Assembly (NCBI GenBank): GCA_017649895.1
Contig: JAGCFW010000003.1
Span: 1-64,000 of the forward strand
Origin: Alphaproteobacteria bacterium
GTDB lineage: Bacteria; Pseudomonadota; Alphaproteobacteria; UBA3830
Reading direction: 5' to 3'
Length of the DNA: 64,000 nucleotides
Made by a program: the position numbers and the translations under genes. The notes under the pieces are model-generated. The model saw only the letters and a list, made by a program, of their open reading frames with translations. It was not told where the DNA came from and did no database searches. Of the stretch, positions 1 to 7,907 are shown piece after piece (the stretch's first letter is position 1; each line of letters starts with the position of its first letter).

Positions 1-1
1 T

Positions 2-142
2 ATCGACGCGTATAATTTTGCAAAGCGATTAAAATCTCTAAACGGTCTAACTCCCTGGGAATTTATCATTAAGGAGTGGAAATCTGAACCGACATTGTTT
101 AAAATTAAACCTAATCCCTACAATGTGGGACTGAACATCTAA
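2..142 (+). CDS. IS481-family transposase, C-terminal end (runs off left edge)
   Basis: The first 141 bases are open in frame 2 and encode a 46-residue tail containing YNFAKRLKSLNGLTPWEF and ending PNPYNVGLNI. This is the typical ending of IS481-family DDE transposases, which contain the phrase YNxxRLKxLxGLTPxE just before the stop. The rest of the gene lies outside the window, so it cannot be said whether the element is intact. The stop overlaps by a few bases the 3' end of the convergent ATPase gene, so the insertion seems to have landed at, or trimmed, that gene's end. No terminal inverted repeat could be delimited. Confidence 0.7.
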   Translation: MDAYNFAKRLKSLNGLTPWEFIIKEWKSEPTLFKIKPNPYNVGLNI

Positions 143-1074
143 GCGTTACCAGCTACGAGTTTCTCAGTAGCATTATCGTACTCTAATTTAAATTTTTCCT
201 TAGCCAATTTTTTAATCTTATCCCAATAAATCCTTTGAGAATCCCAAATGACTTTACTTTTCGATCTTTTTAATTCACTAATAAGCTTTTCTAAATCACT
301 AGCTGTTTCTACTAATGCTAACTTATCGTCTTGCTCCAATAACAATTGTTCGTACTCTCGTACAAGATTATCATGCTCAACCTTTCTCTCATGCAGTTTT
401 TCGATTAACTTTGTAAAAAAAGTGTTATCCAAGAATCCCTTAAGGTTTAAACAGTTTTTTGCAATGACAGTAGCGTCAGGTTCAAAAGTTATTAGACGTG
501 TATCGTTAACTATTTTCATATATCCAACCAAATCAATCCTTTTGATTAATTCATTAATGCAACTTCCTTTAGAACCAGGTCTTACACCGTGCGGGTATTC
601 TCTAACATGTGCCGTAAAAATAAGATGCTTATCTAACTTTAACTTAAATAATTCATTTAAAAAATTTTGAATATTACATTTGATCGCGCTCCATCCAGTT
701 ATAGTAGGCTCTCCGTTGTCCTTTTTTAGCTTTGGATCTTTTTCTGATAAGTTATCGAATACATATGTTACCAAGTCATCAAATGTGTCAATAATGATTG
801 TATCATAGTTGTTTAACGTACCTGATTTTAAAACCTCCAACAACCTATCATAGGAACTTATAGTGATAATATTATCTTGTTGATGTGTTGTCGTAACTCG
901 ACCACCTAAGTTTAATAGTATTGGGTTTGGTGCAGAAAGAGCAAACGTCGTTTTACCCACACCACGCCGTCCGTATATCAAACATGATATAGTAGAAAGC
1001 GGAGGGAAATCCTTTGGATGTATTACTTTTATACTAGAAGATGTGCGTGTATCTTTTGTATGTGTTATTTCCAT
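139..1074 (-). CDS. Sak4-like / AAA_24 phage-type ATPase
   Basis: A 311-residue protein with a Walker A motif GRRGVGKTT at about residues 35-43, and a Walker B-like strand TIIIDTFDD at about 92-100. This matches the compact RecA-fold ATPases (AAA_24, Sak4 type) that phages and plasmids use for single-strand annealing recombination. The last ~90 residues are lysine-rich and probably helical, longer than in the minimal family. It lies just downstream of the OB/HD gene at 1092-1964 on the same strand (17-bp gap), so the pair forms a small operon. A second ATPase of the same type lies in the phage early region at 58.0 kb but is clearly divergent. The family call is good; the physiological role is inferred. 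Confidence 0.7.
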   Translation of the reverse strand: MEITHTKDTRTSSSIKVIHPKDFPPLSTISCLIYGRRGVGKTTFALSAPNPILLNLGGRVTTTHQQDNIITISSYDRLLEVLKSGTLNNYDTIIIDTFDDLVTYVFDNLSEKDPKLKKDNGEPTITGWSAIKCNIQNFLNELFKLKLDKHLIFTAHVREYPHGVRPGSKGSCINELIKRIDLVGYMKIVNDTRLITFEPDATVIAKNCLNLKGFLDNTFFTKLIEKLHERKVEHDNLVREYEQLLLEQDDKLALVETASDLEKLISELKRSKSKVIWDSQRIYWDKIKKLAKEKFKLEYDNATEKLVAGNA

Positions 1075-1091
1075 TGTTTAATCTCCGGTTG

Positions 1092-1964
1092 TTAGTTTAG
1101 TCTGCATTCTTTTTTATCATTTACGGTTATCTTTCCGAATTTAGCCGAAAGATCGTCAATATGATGAAGTAAATAACAGAAAGGCTCTAGATCTTTTGTG
1201 TTTAAGTCGATTACAGCTCCCCATTCACTACGAGCGTGATGTGCTGCTATCATTTTTGCGACTTTTTCAAAGCCTCTCGACATGCACTGAGTAAATGCCC
1301 ATAGTGAATGATTTACCCATTTTGCAGGAAACTCGTCATTGTAACTTATTTCACCGTTCTCTAAATCTATTTCATACTCCCACAGCTTTCCGAAGTCATG
1401 AAGAATACAGGCAGCATAAACTTCTCCTTTACTTACTGAAGGTACGTTTAAGTAAACTTTTAAAAGATCATCTCCAATTTTCAAACATTCATACGTATGC
1501 TGTAATAAACCTCCGATATAGTCATGATGGTGTGCTTTTGCAGCTGGATTTTTCTTGAATTTTTCGGCATGTTCCTGTACTAAAGAGAAAACAAATTCTT
1601 TAAGTTTTTCATCTTCGATTAACTCTATATATTTCAGAATAGCTTGGTAGAGCTTTTCTATTTCGTCGTCTTCCAGACCAATTTTTCCTTTTCGGATTAG
1701 CTCCAAGCCTTTAATAGTATAAGAGCCATATTGTCTAGAATATTCAGAATTAAAAACCTTCACGATATTTCCTTTTCGAAAGATGGTTTTATCACTGATA
1801 TTTCTTAAAGTATCCGGCCAAATTTTTACAACAAACTCGATCCCATCAATCGAATTTTTTAATTTCAACTCTCTGTATTTTTCACTCTTTTTTGTTAATT
1901 TCTCTTCTGAAGAGCAAATCAGTAAATCCATATTATCTATATCTCGAGCCTCAAAATCAGCCAC
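1092..1964 (-). CDS. OB-fold plus HD-domain protein, YhaM-like 3'-5' exoribonuclease family
   Basis: 290 residues beginning at GTG, preceded by an AGAGAGG ribosome binding site. The N-terminal ~90 residues look like an OB-type nucleic-acid-binding domain (FVVKIWPDTL, GNIVKVFNSEY). The rest carries HD-phosphohydrolase signatures: HHHDYIGGLLQHTYECL, then ILHDFGKLWEY, then KMIAAHHARSEWG with further histidines and an HHIDDLSAKFG end. This order is that of YhaM/CBF1-type exonucleases, which degrade RNA or ssDNA from the 3' end using a two-metal HD centre. Phages and integrative elements carry such proteins beside recombination ATPases, which agrees with the neighbour at 139-1074. Substrate preference cannot be told from sequence. 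Confidence 0.7.
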   Translation of the reverse strand: MADFEARDIDNMDLLICSSEEKLTKKSEKYRELKLKNSIDGIEFVVKIWPDTLRNISDKTIFRKGNIVKVFNSEYSRQYGSYTIKGLELIRKGKIGLEDDEIEKLYQAILKYIELIEDEKLKEFVFSLVQEHAEKFKKNPAAKAHHHDYIGGLLQHTYECLKIGDDLLKVYLNVPSVSKGEVYAACILHDFGKLWEYEIDLENGEISYNDEFPAKWVNHSLWAFTQCMSRGFEKVAKMIAAHHARSEWGAVIDLNTKDLEPFCYLLHHIDDLSAKFGKITVNDKKECRLN

Positions 1965-2064
1965 TTAAACCTCTCTGTTTGAAATTAATGCTATCTATCT
2001 AAGGCTGACACTATATTATTCCTAACCTTTTGTCAATAATAAAATACACAAAACAGCAAGTTCT

Positions 2065-2238
2065 TTATTCCATATAGACCAAGAACCATTCTTTTTTCAA
2101 TGCTGCATTATCTTCTCCATAAGTATCTATATGTTCTTCTGACTCTAAGTCTCCCACAAAACATGTTACATTATCCAAAACCACAGAACCTTTGTCGTTG
2201 CTATGACTCGGTACAGAGATGATCTTTCTTTTGGTTTC
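2065..2238 (-). pseudogene. Possible C-terminal remnant of a small gene
   Basis: In the 312-bp gap between 1965 and 2276 one minus-strand frame is open for 57 codons, running from just after a TAG to a TAA. It reads like ordinary protein (ISVPSHSNDKGSVVLDNV, later LKKEWFLVYME). There is no ATG and no ribosome binding site at a sensible place; the only start-like codon is an internal GTG. I take it as a decayed 3' end of a phage-like gene but cannot name the family. The rest of the gap is AT-rich with nothing recognisable. Confidence 0.25.
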
Positions 2239-2276
2239 CTAATCTATTATTCACGTTATATGCATGGTTTTCTGCA

Positions 2277-4346
2277 TTACGTGTCTACACTTAAGTATTT
2301 CCAATGATAGCCACGAACGGTTTTGGAATGCCCATTGCAACAAACTCGGATGGGTTTATTATCTTTTAACCCTATAGATTTTGCTGCTTCTGTAGCATTT
2401 TCAAAAACTTCACCAGTATCAATGTTTAACACTTTAGGACTTGTTTTTTCTTTGCTGCAACGGGGGCAGTTTTGTCCAGCGTTTCTACAATTAACTTCCG
2501 CCTGCCATTCATGTCCTTTCTTACATATCCACCATACTTTTTTCTTTGAGCCATATGAAACACTTGTAGGTAATAGGCTGCCATTTTTTTCATAGTTCCA
2601 TTCCGCTAGTAATTCAGGATGAACTGTTGCTAAATCAGTTTCGCCTTGAATAGCAAATCTACCTGAACAATGAGGACAACCATGATTCCTTGACCTAGAG
2701 CAAATCGTGGTCTTCCACTCGTGTCCTTTTGAGCATTTCCACCATACTTTTTGATTGCTTCCCGCAGTAACATCTGAGGGTTTTAAATCACCATTTCTGG
2801 TTGGATGCCATTCAGCAGCGAGTTTGGGATTAGTTGTTTCTATGTCATTAAAGCCTTGTAATAAAGTACCCTTATTACAGTAAGGGCAACCGTTCCCTCT
2901 GTTTCGAGCACTTATACATGCCGGCCATTCATGTCCACATTTACCAAGCCACCAAACTCGTTTATTACTGCCGTAAACAATATTATCCGGTGATAAATCC
3001 CCATTTTTGGTTGGATGCCATTCAGCGGCAAGTTTGGGATTCTTTGATAATAAATCATTATAACCAACCCATACATAATCATTTGCGCAATGTGGACAAC
3101 CTCTTCCTTTGTTTCTGCTGGCAACAACCGCCTTCCATTCATGCCCATTTTTACACTTCCACCATACTCTCTTTCCGCTTCCGGTAGTAACGGCTTCAGG
3201 TTTTAAAGAACCATTTTTTCCATAATTCCATTCTGATGCTAATTGAGGGTTTTGAGACTTTAAATCATTAAATCCAGGTAGTACTCTCAATCCACGGCAA
3301 CACGGGCATTGCGTAAGCATACCTGTTCTATGTTTTATTGAATCCGTCCATTCGTGACCACATTTACCAAGCCACCAAACCACTTTGTTTGAACCATAAT
3401 CGACGAGATCAGGTGTTAGCACTACATTCTTAGTAGGATGCCATTCTTTGGCTATTTCGGGATTCCGTACTAACAAACTGTTTTTTTTCTTATGCCGAAT
3501 ATAATTACTCATTATTTCAGCTCTGTCTTTCTGTACGTCTACTTCAGGATTAGCAACGCCCAAATAACGTAAGACAGAAATAATAGTATCAGTTAATGAT
3601 TTATCTGAATTAGGATCGTCTATATAATGTTCGATACAAGAACTTAAGCGAGCTAGTCCCAGTTCTCTGATTCGTACCATTTCAACACTATTGTCACTAC
3701 ATATTTTGTTTTTTTTAATATCGTTGGCAGTTCTTGACTTTGATTTGTGCCAATGGTATCCGTCATATTCCAACGCAACATTCTTTGATGGAATGAAAAT
3801 ATCCAGTTCAACTCCCATATGCATATCACCATTGACGGCATCTGAGAAATACTTGGAAATATAATAAAACAAAGACTGCTCAGGAAAAGAAGATTTCATT
3901 TCCTTGGAGCAAACAGGACAACCAGTACAATATTGCACTCTATCTTTAATTGAAACTTGCCATTCATGACCCAATTGACATCTCCACCAGACTTTCTTAT
4001 GGCTTCCGATAGTAACGGCTTCAGGTTTTAAAGAACCGTTTTTTTCGTAATTCCATTCTAATGCTAATTGAGGCTTTTGAGATTTTAAATCATTGAATCC
4101 TGGATAAACTTTGTGACCAGACAAATGGGGACACCCTTGATTCCCATGAGCGCGCTTAACAATTTTCGCTTGCCATTCAAATTCAAAATGCTTGCCAGTT
4201 CTTGGATCAGTATATGGCTTCATCCACCAAACTATCCTGCTGCTTCCAGAAGTAACCATTTCAGGCGTAAGATCACCGTTCTTTGTTGGATGCCATTCCT
4301 TGGCAATGTCAGGATTGGTCCTTTTTAAACTGTTTTTAACACCCAT
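2277..4346 (-). CDS. Zinc-ribbon repeat protein with embedded VSR-like nuclease and NUMOD1-like tail
   Basis: About 689 residues. The start at 4346 is preferred because GAGGTAA lies about 9 bases upstream; an in-frame ATG at 4391 lacks this. Seven copies of a ~60-residue unit are visible, with the pattern EWxxxKNGxLxPxxVxxGSxKxVWWxC, GHEWxA, GCPxC, typical of the probable zinc-ribbon domain (DUF4379). Unit 1 has lost most cysteines. Units 1-2 are separated from 3-7 by ~140 residues containing VELDIFIPSKNVALEYDGYHWH followed by KNKICSDN, the layout of VSR/PD-(D/E)XK-like endonucleases. The last ~50 residues (VLNIDTGEVFENATEAAKS, then RGYHWKYL) resemble NUMOD1, a DNA-binding module of homing endonucleases. 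This suggests a selfish or defence nuclease with modular DNA readers; the target is unknown. Confidence 0.75.
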   Translation of the reverse strand: MGVKNSLKRTNPDIAKEWHPTKNGDLTPEMVTSGSSRIVWWMKPYTDPRTGKHFEFEWQAKIVKRAHGNQGCPHLSGHKVYPGFNDLKSQKPQLALEWNYEKNGSLKPEAVTIGSHKKVWWRCQLGHEWQVSIKDRVQYCTGCPVCSKEMKSSFPEQSLFYYISKYFSDAVNGDMHMGVELDIFIPSKNVALEYDGYHWHKSKSRTANDIKKNKICSDNSVEMVRIRELGLARLSSCIEHYIDDPNSDKSLTDTIISVLRYLGVANPEVDVQKDRAEIMSNYIRHKKKNSLLVRNPEIAKEWHPTKNVVLTPDLVDYGSNKVVWWLGKCGHEWTDSIKHRTGMLTQCPCCRGLRVLPGFNDLKSQNPQLASEWNYGKNGSLKPEAVTTGSGKRVWWKCKNGHEWKAVVASRNKGRGCPHCANDYVWVGYNDLLSKNPKLAAEWHPTKNGDLSPDNIVYGSNKRVWWLGKCGHEWPACISARNRGNGCPYCNKGTLLQGFNDIETTNPKLAAEWHPTRNGDLKPSDVTAGSNQKVWWKCSKGHEWKTTICSRSRNHGCPHCSGRFAIQGETDLATVHPELLAEWNYEKNGSLLPTSVSYGSKKKVWWICKKGHEWQAEVNCRNAGQNCPRCSKEKTSPKVLNIDTGEVFENATEAAKSIGLKDNKPIRVCCNGHSKTVRGYHWKYLSVDT

Positions 4347-4869
4347 AATGCTTACCTCACTCAACAAGACCATCATAATATCATTAATCAATAACGCAAC
4401 GATAAAGATGATTTATTCGTTTTTTAGCATTGATTTACGAAGGAGGGTCGAACTTCTGCCCTGCAGGTAGTTGTTCTGAAACATCAGTATTTGCTTACTG
4501 TTTAGTCATTTTTCTAAGAAACTCCATAGTTTTATGATTTTTGCTAACTTATTGATTTACTTAGATTTTAAAGTTCGTTTTTACCATCACCCGCTACTCC
4601 AATTGTTTTTTGCGAAAAAAATATTAACGATTTTACGAAAACTTGATTTAAATCTCAAATTTGAGCGGAAATAACGATGTTCTCTCTAACCCCTGATTTG
4701 GAGATTTTTTGGCGTTTGGAGACAGATTTTTCGCAAAACATGTAGATTGGAGACTAATCAAATGCATTTAATCTTTGAAATGAATTGATGATAAACCGCC
4801 TGTGTTTGGCAAATTTCTTTATCAAGTTTTCGCAAAATATCCTTATAAAACAACGAATTACAAACAACC
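4347..4869. other. Intergenic region upstream of the zinc-ribbon gene
   Basis: AT-rich, with no convincing gene. It contains the leader of the minus-strand zinc-ribbon gene and, at 4570-4595, one inverted copy of a motif, GTGATGGTAAAAACGAACTTT-like (read on the minus strand), that recurs on the other side of the tRNA. The run TTTTTCGCAAAA near 4729-4740 and similar TTTTCGCAAAAT near 4839-4850 are short repeats of unknown meaning. Confidence 0.4.
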
Positions 4870-5172
4870 TGGTGGACATTGCAGGGTTCGAACCTGCGAC
4901 CCCCACGATGTGAACGTGATGCTCTACCACTGAGCTAAATGTCCAGTCCTTAAAATTTGAATGGTGGAGCGAATGACCACAAAAACATAACTAGTATTGG
5001 AGACAGCAAATCCCGATTTTTCTTTGTTTTTCAACAACTTGAATTAAAACAAAATCATTCACTAACCAAGTGATACTAAAAACGAACTTTTCGTTAAATT
5101 TTTAAATTCTCTTTGTAATTCAAGTAGTTACGCTAAATTAGTGTTTTTGGTAAGCGAGTGATAGTAAAAACG
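4570..5172. repeat. Three copies of an AGYGRGTGATRSTAAAAACG motif around tRNA-Val
   Basis: Copies lie at 4570-4595 (minus strand), 5068-5090 (plus) and 5153-5172 (plus). They share GTGATRSTAAAAACG. The first two also share GAACTTT directly after it. They flank the tRNA gene and are not part of any visible coding sequence. They could be remnants of a small repeat or element ends, or operator sites. Confidence 0.4.
4870..4944 (-). tRNA. tRNA-Val(CAC)
   Basis: Read on the minus strand, all arms form. The acceptor GGACATT pairs with AATGTCC. The D arm is GCTC/GAGC around AGTGGTA. The anticodon stem TCACG/CGTGG encloses the loop TTCACAT, giving anticodon CAC (valine, codon GUG). The T arm GCAGG/CCTGC encloses TTCGAAC. 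A discriminator A and a genomically encoded CCA complete 75 nucleotides. Flanking sequence looks like mobile-element debris, so this tRNA could have served as an integration site, but I see no direct repeat of its 3' end in the window. Confidence 0.95.
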
Positions 5173-5375
5173 GAAAATGCTCTAGTTTATAAAAGTGGTC
5201 ATTTAGCCATGAATATAAAATAGGATTGAAGTCTATGTATGAGATAAACTCTCCTGACATTTCTTTATACGAATGTTCTTACATACTCCTGTAAAATCTA
5301 CACTAACTTTTGAGAGACTTTGCGATGTAACTTGGGAAGTGGCTTCGATTAAACCGTCATCGATCATTTTGTTTT
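4945..5375. other. Intergenic region between tRNA-Val and the first ATPase iterons
   Basis: AT-rich. It carries two of the GTGATRSTAAAAACG motifs. One minus-strand frame (about 5232-5369) is open for 45 codons from an ATG, but without a ribosome binding site or recognisable product, so I do not call it a gene. Confidence 0.3.
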
Positions 5376-5436
5376 TACCAAATCACCGAACAAGTCTTTA
5401 CCTTTTCACCGATTAAAAACTTACCAAATTACCGAA
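5376..5436 (+). promoter_or_regulatory. Triple 15-bp iteron array upstream of ATPase copy 1
   Basis: Three direct repeats start at 5376, 5399 and 5422, exactly 23 bp apart. The outer two are TACCAAATCACCGAA and TACCAAATTACCGAA; the middle one is TACCTTTTCACCGAT. The array ends 57 bp before the ATG at 5494. The same arrangement, with the same pitch, same weak middle unit and same distance to the start, precedes the paralogue at 21200. A 23-bp pitch places sites on one face of the helix, so this is probably an operator bound cooperatively. The binding protein is unknown and could be the ATPase itself. Confidence 0.75.
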
Positions 5437-5493
5437 TTATTCTTGATTTCTTCTTAAAATCTATTAAAGTATTTATATTAAAAGGGATTAGTC

Positions 5494-6768
5494 ATGCGAA
5501 AATATAGACCTAGAATTGCTGATGAGATTTTAAAAGAGAAACTGGAAGGCAAAGGCGCTGTTTTAATCGAAGGAGCCAAGTGGTGCGGTAAAACGACTTC
5601 AGCATCACAAATTGCAAAAAGCATTCTCTATATGCAAGATCCTGAGAAGGTGAAGCAAAATCTCGAGTTAGCAGAGATAAAGCCCTCGAAGTTATTGGAA
5701 GGAAATACTCCTCGTCTGATTGATGAGTGGCAAATGGCCCCTCAATTATGGGATGCGATTCGTTTTTCTGTTGACAAAAGAGACGCGTTCGGCCAATTCA
5801 TATTGACGGGATCATCTGTTCCCGCTGATATGTCCAAGGTCTATCACTCTGGAGCCGGAAGAATTACCAAAATGCTCATGCGACCTATGAGTTTATTTGA
5901 GTCAGGAGATTCTAACGGAACAGTCTCTCTTCAAGAGTTGTTTAACGATCATCTTGATATAGATGGTACCAATTCCATAGACATAGATAAGCTGTCTTTT
6001 TTGATTTGTAGAGGAGGCTGGCCAAAATCGCTGGGTTGTCCCGATAAAGTCGCTCTACAACAAGCCTCTGATTACTACAGCGTTATTATCGATACTGATA
6101 TATCAAAAGTCGACAATGTTCACAGGAACAAAGGGAGAGCTCATCGTTTGATGCGAACTTACTCGAGATTTATCGGATCTCAAGCCACTTTGCAATCGAT
6201 CAGCAGTGATTTACAAACCAACGAAGCACAAACCATATCTGATGACACAATAAGCTCATACATAAATGCTTTGAAAAAAATATTTGTAATCGAGGATTCT
6301 TTGGCTTGGAATCCTAATTTGCGTTCTAAAACAGCAATACGTTCTTCTGATACCAGGTACTTCACTGACCCATCAATCGGAGTTGCCGCTTTGGGTCTCG
6401 GACCACAAGATTTAATCAACGACCTAAACACATTAGGGCTATTTTTTGAAAATTTGTGTGTACGAGATTTAAGAGTATATGCGGAATCTCTAGATGGGAA
6501 TTTATATCATTACCGAGACCGAAACGGTCTTGAGTGCGATGCTGTCGTTCACTTACGCAATGGCTTGTATGGATTAATTGAAATCAAATTGGGTGGAGAA
6601 ACTCGCATTCTAGAAGGAGTAGAAACGCTAAATAAATTGGAATCAAACATTGACACTTCCAAAATGAAAGCTCCTTCATTTAAGATGGTTCTAACGGGAA
6701 CAGGCTCTTATGCTTACAAACGCTTAGACGGTGTGTTAATTGTTCCTATTGGTTGTTTGCGAAATTAA
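5494..6768 (+). CDS. AAA_14/DUF4143 family ATPase, copy 1
   Basis: 424 residues, the usual length for the family of ATPases with an N-terminal AAA_14 domain and a C-terminal DUF4143 domain. Walker A is GAKWCGKTT (about residues 27-35). RLIDEWQMAP is the Walker B region and FILTGSS the sensor-like strand. The C-terminal ECDAVVHL...GLIEIKLG has the D-x(n)-ExK spacing of a PD-(D/E)XK-like fold. Cellular function of this family is not established; many genomes carry several copies, often with mobile DNA. The start follows AAAAGGGA. It stands alone as a single-gene unit behind the iteron array. A paralogue at 21200-22474 differs at about 35 positions. Confidence 0.8.
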   Translation: MRKYRPRIADEILKEKLEGKGAVLIEGAKWCGKTTSASQIAKSILYMQDPEKVKQNLELAEIKPSKLLEGNTPRLIDEWQMAPQLWDAIRFSVDKRDAFGQFILTGSSVPADMSKVYHSGAGRITKMLMRPMSLFESGDSNGTVSLQELFNDHLDIDGTNSIDIDKLSFLICRGGWPKSLGCPDKVALQQASDYYSVIIDTDISKVDNVHRNKGRAHRLMRTYSRFIGSQATLQSISSDLQTNEAQTISDDTISSYINALKKIFVIEDSLAWNPNLRSKTAIRSSDTRYFTDPSIGVAALGLGPQDLINDLNTLGLFFENLCVRDLRVYAESLDGNLYHYRDRNGLECDAVVHLRNGLYGLIEIKLGGETRILEGVETLNKLESNIDTSKMKAPSFKMVLTGTGSYAYKRLDGVLIVPIGCLRN

Positions 6769-7010
6769 ATCGATCACCTGGATTTTTGGTTCGTAGCTCA
6801 TCACATTGGTTAACCTCCTTTTCCTATCCTGTGCTCACAATTTCAAGTGGGTAGTGTGACTACCCGGTTCATTATCTTCCTTTTTCAATTTTGCTTTCAG
6901 ATACTTCTAGTAATTTATGCAAAACCATCTGATAAGGTTAATCCTGTGGCGTAGGATAGCGCTTCTTCCTCGGTGTCCGCCTGCGAAATTGCGTAGGTTA
7001 CTGAAACTTT
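6769..7010. terminator. Gap between convergent genes with a candidate hairpin
   Basis: Within this 242-bp gap, GGGTAG and CTACCC (about 6849-6866) form a perfect six-base-pair stem around a five-base loop, followed on the plus strand by a pyrimidine-rich stretch. It lies between the 3' ends of the convergent ATPase and immunity-like genes and may terminate either. The U-run is imperfect. Confidence 0.35.
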
Positions 7011-7907
7011 CTATTGATTTTCTGGTCTGTCTTTCCACGGAATTATTTTTATCTGATCTTCGGGTCTGACTCCGTAATCATATCTATGCGGATTTTCTCT
7101 GTTTACACACAAACATATGTCCGACTTCGCCAGTGCCACCGTCACATCTTCGAGATCGGCATCTTCAATTGTCCATGCCCATAGCTCATCCGTAACTTGC
7201 TCCAGTTTCCCCCTATGATCTTCTGCTAATATCCAATCTTTAAGAGCGATTCTCGGAAAAATTTCATATTTCAAATGATTTTCATTGATGAAGTTTATTG
7301 GATATACTTCGCGAAGACATCCTGAGGAACAATTATCAACGTACTTATCAAAGTTAACCCTCCATCTCCGTCTTCTTTTTACGGCATCCACATGTTTCTC
7401 GTTATACAATTTACTATATTCTTCTGTGTCAAATTCGCCATTTCCCATCCCATCCACATACAGATCTGGAGAATATACAAAAGGCATATCATAAAAAATT
7501 CCATATTTCGGCTGGATAATTTCACACAATCTTTTTCCAATTTTGAACATAAAATCGCGACTTACGAAATCACGGCGCATTCCCCAAAAACTTTCTTTAT
7601 TTTTGTTTTCAAATGAGGCGTAAGCTTCTCCATAAGAGCCAATATCCTCATCAGTTGATGACCTTAGTTCTACGTATTCAACTCCGTTGATATTCCGATC
7701 TAAAGCTTTTTTACAACTTTTCATTAATACATATTCTGCGTTACCCGGATTACAACAACCTTCGTCAAAATATGGGCCTATCTTCTCTGCGGTAGATAAG
7801 CAATAATTAAACCATGCTCTCGCCCCATCCCCAACAAGGGGTTCGAAACCATAAAACGCAAAAGATGAACACAATATGTGGGCTCTATTTATTGTGTAAA
7901 CACTCAT
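7011..7907 (-). CDS. Candidate immunity protein for the adjacent toxin-like protein
   Basis: 298 residues, no signal peptide or membrane segment, acidic and rich in aromatic residues (WAWTIEDADLEDVTVALAKS, WGMRRDFVSRDFMFKIGKRL). The start codon overlaps the stop of the giant upstream gene as ATGA, so the two are translationally coupled. Position, size and cytosolic character are those of immunity genes in polymorphic toxin systems. The alpha/beta style with many conserved-looking tryptophans recalls the Imm52 family often paired with Tox-REase-5 toxins, but I cannot confirm this from reading alone. It could also be an unrelated accessory protein. The pairing is inference from context. Confidence 0.5.
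   Translation of the reverse strand: MSVYTINRAHILCSSFAFYGFEPLVGDGARAWFNYCLSTAEKIGPYFDEGCCNPGNAEYVLMKSCKKALDRNINGVEYVELRSSTDEDIGSYGEAYASFENKNKESFWGMRRDFVSRDFMFKIGKRLCEIIQPKYGIFYDMPFVYSPDLYVDGMGNGEFDTEEYSKLYNEKHVDAVKRRRRWRVNFDKYVDNCSSGCLREVYPINFINENHLKYEIFPRIALKDWILAEDHRGKLEQVTDELWAWTIEDADLEDVTVALAKSDICLCVNRENPHRYDYGVRPEDQIKIIPWKDRPENQ

Noticed and set aside
4870-4944. Prophage attachment site at tRNA-Val
   Set aside because: No duplicate of the tRNA 3' end and no integrase found in the window.
6918-7010. C-terminal continuation of the immunity-like gene past its stop
   Set aside because: The same frame stays open for about 31 codons after the stop (VSVTYAISQADTEEEALS), but this length is not significant and no family is recognised.
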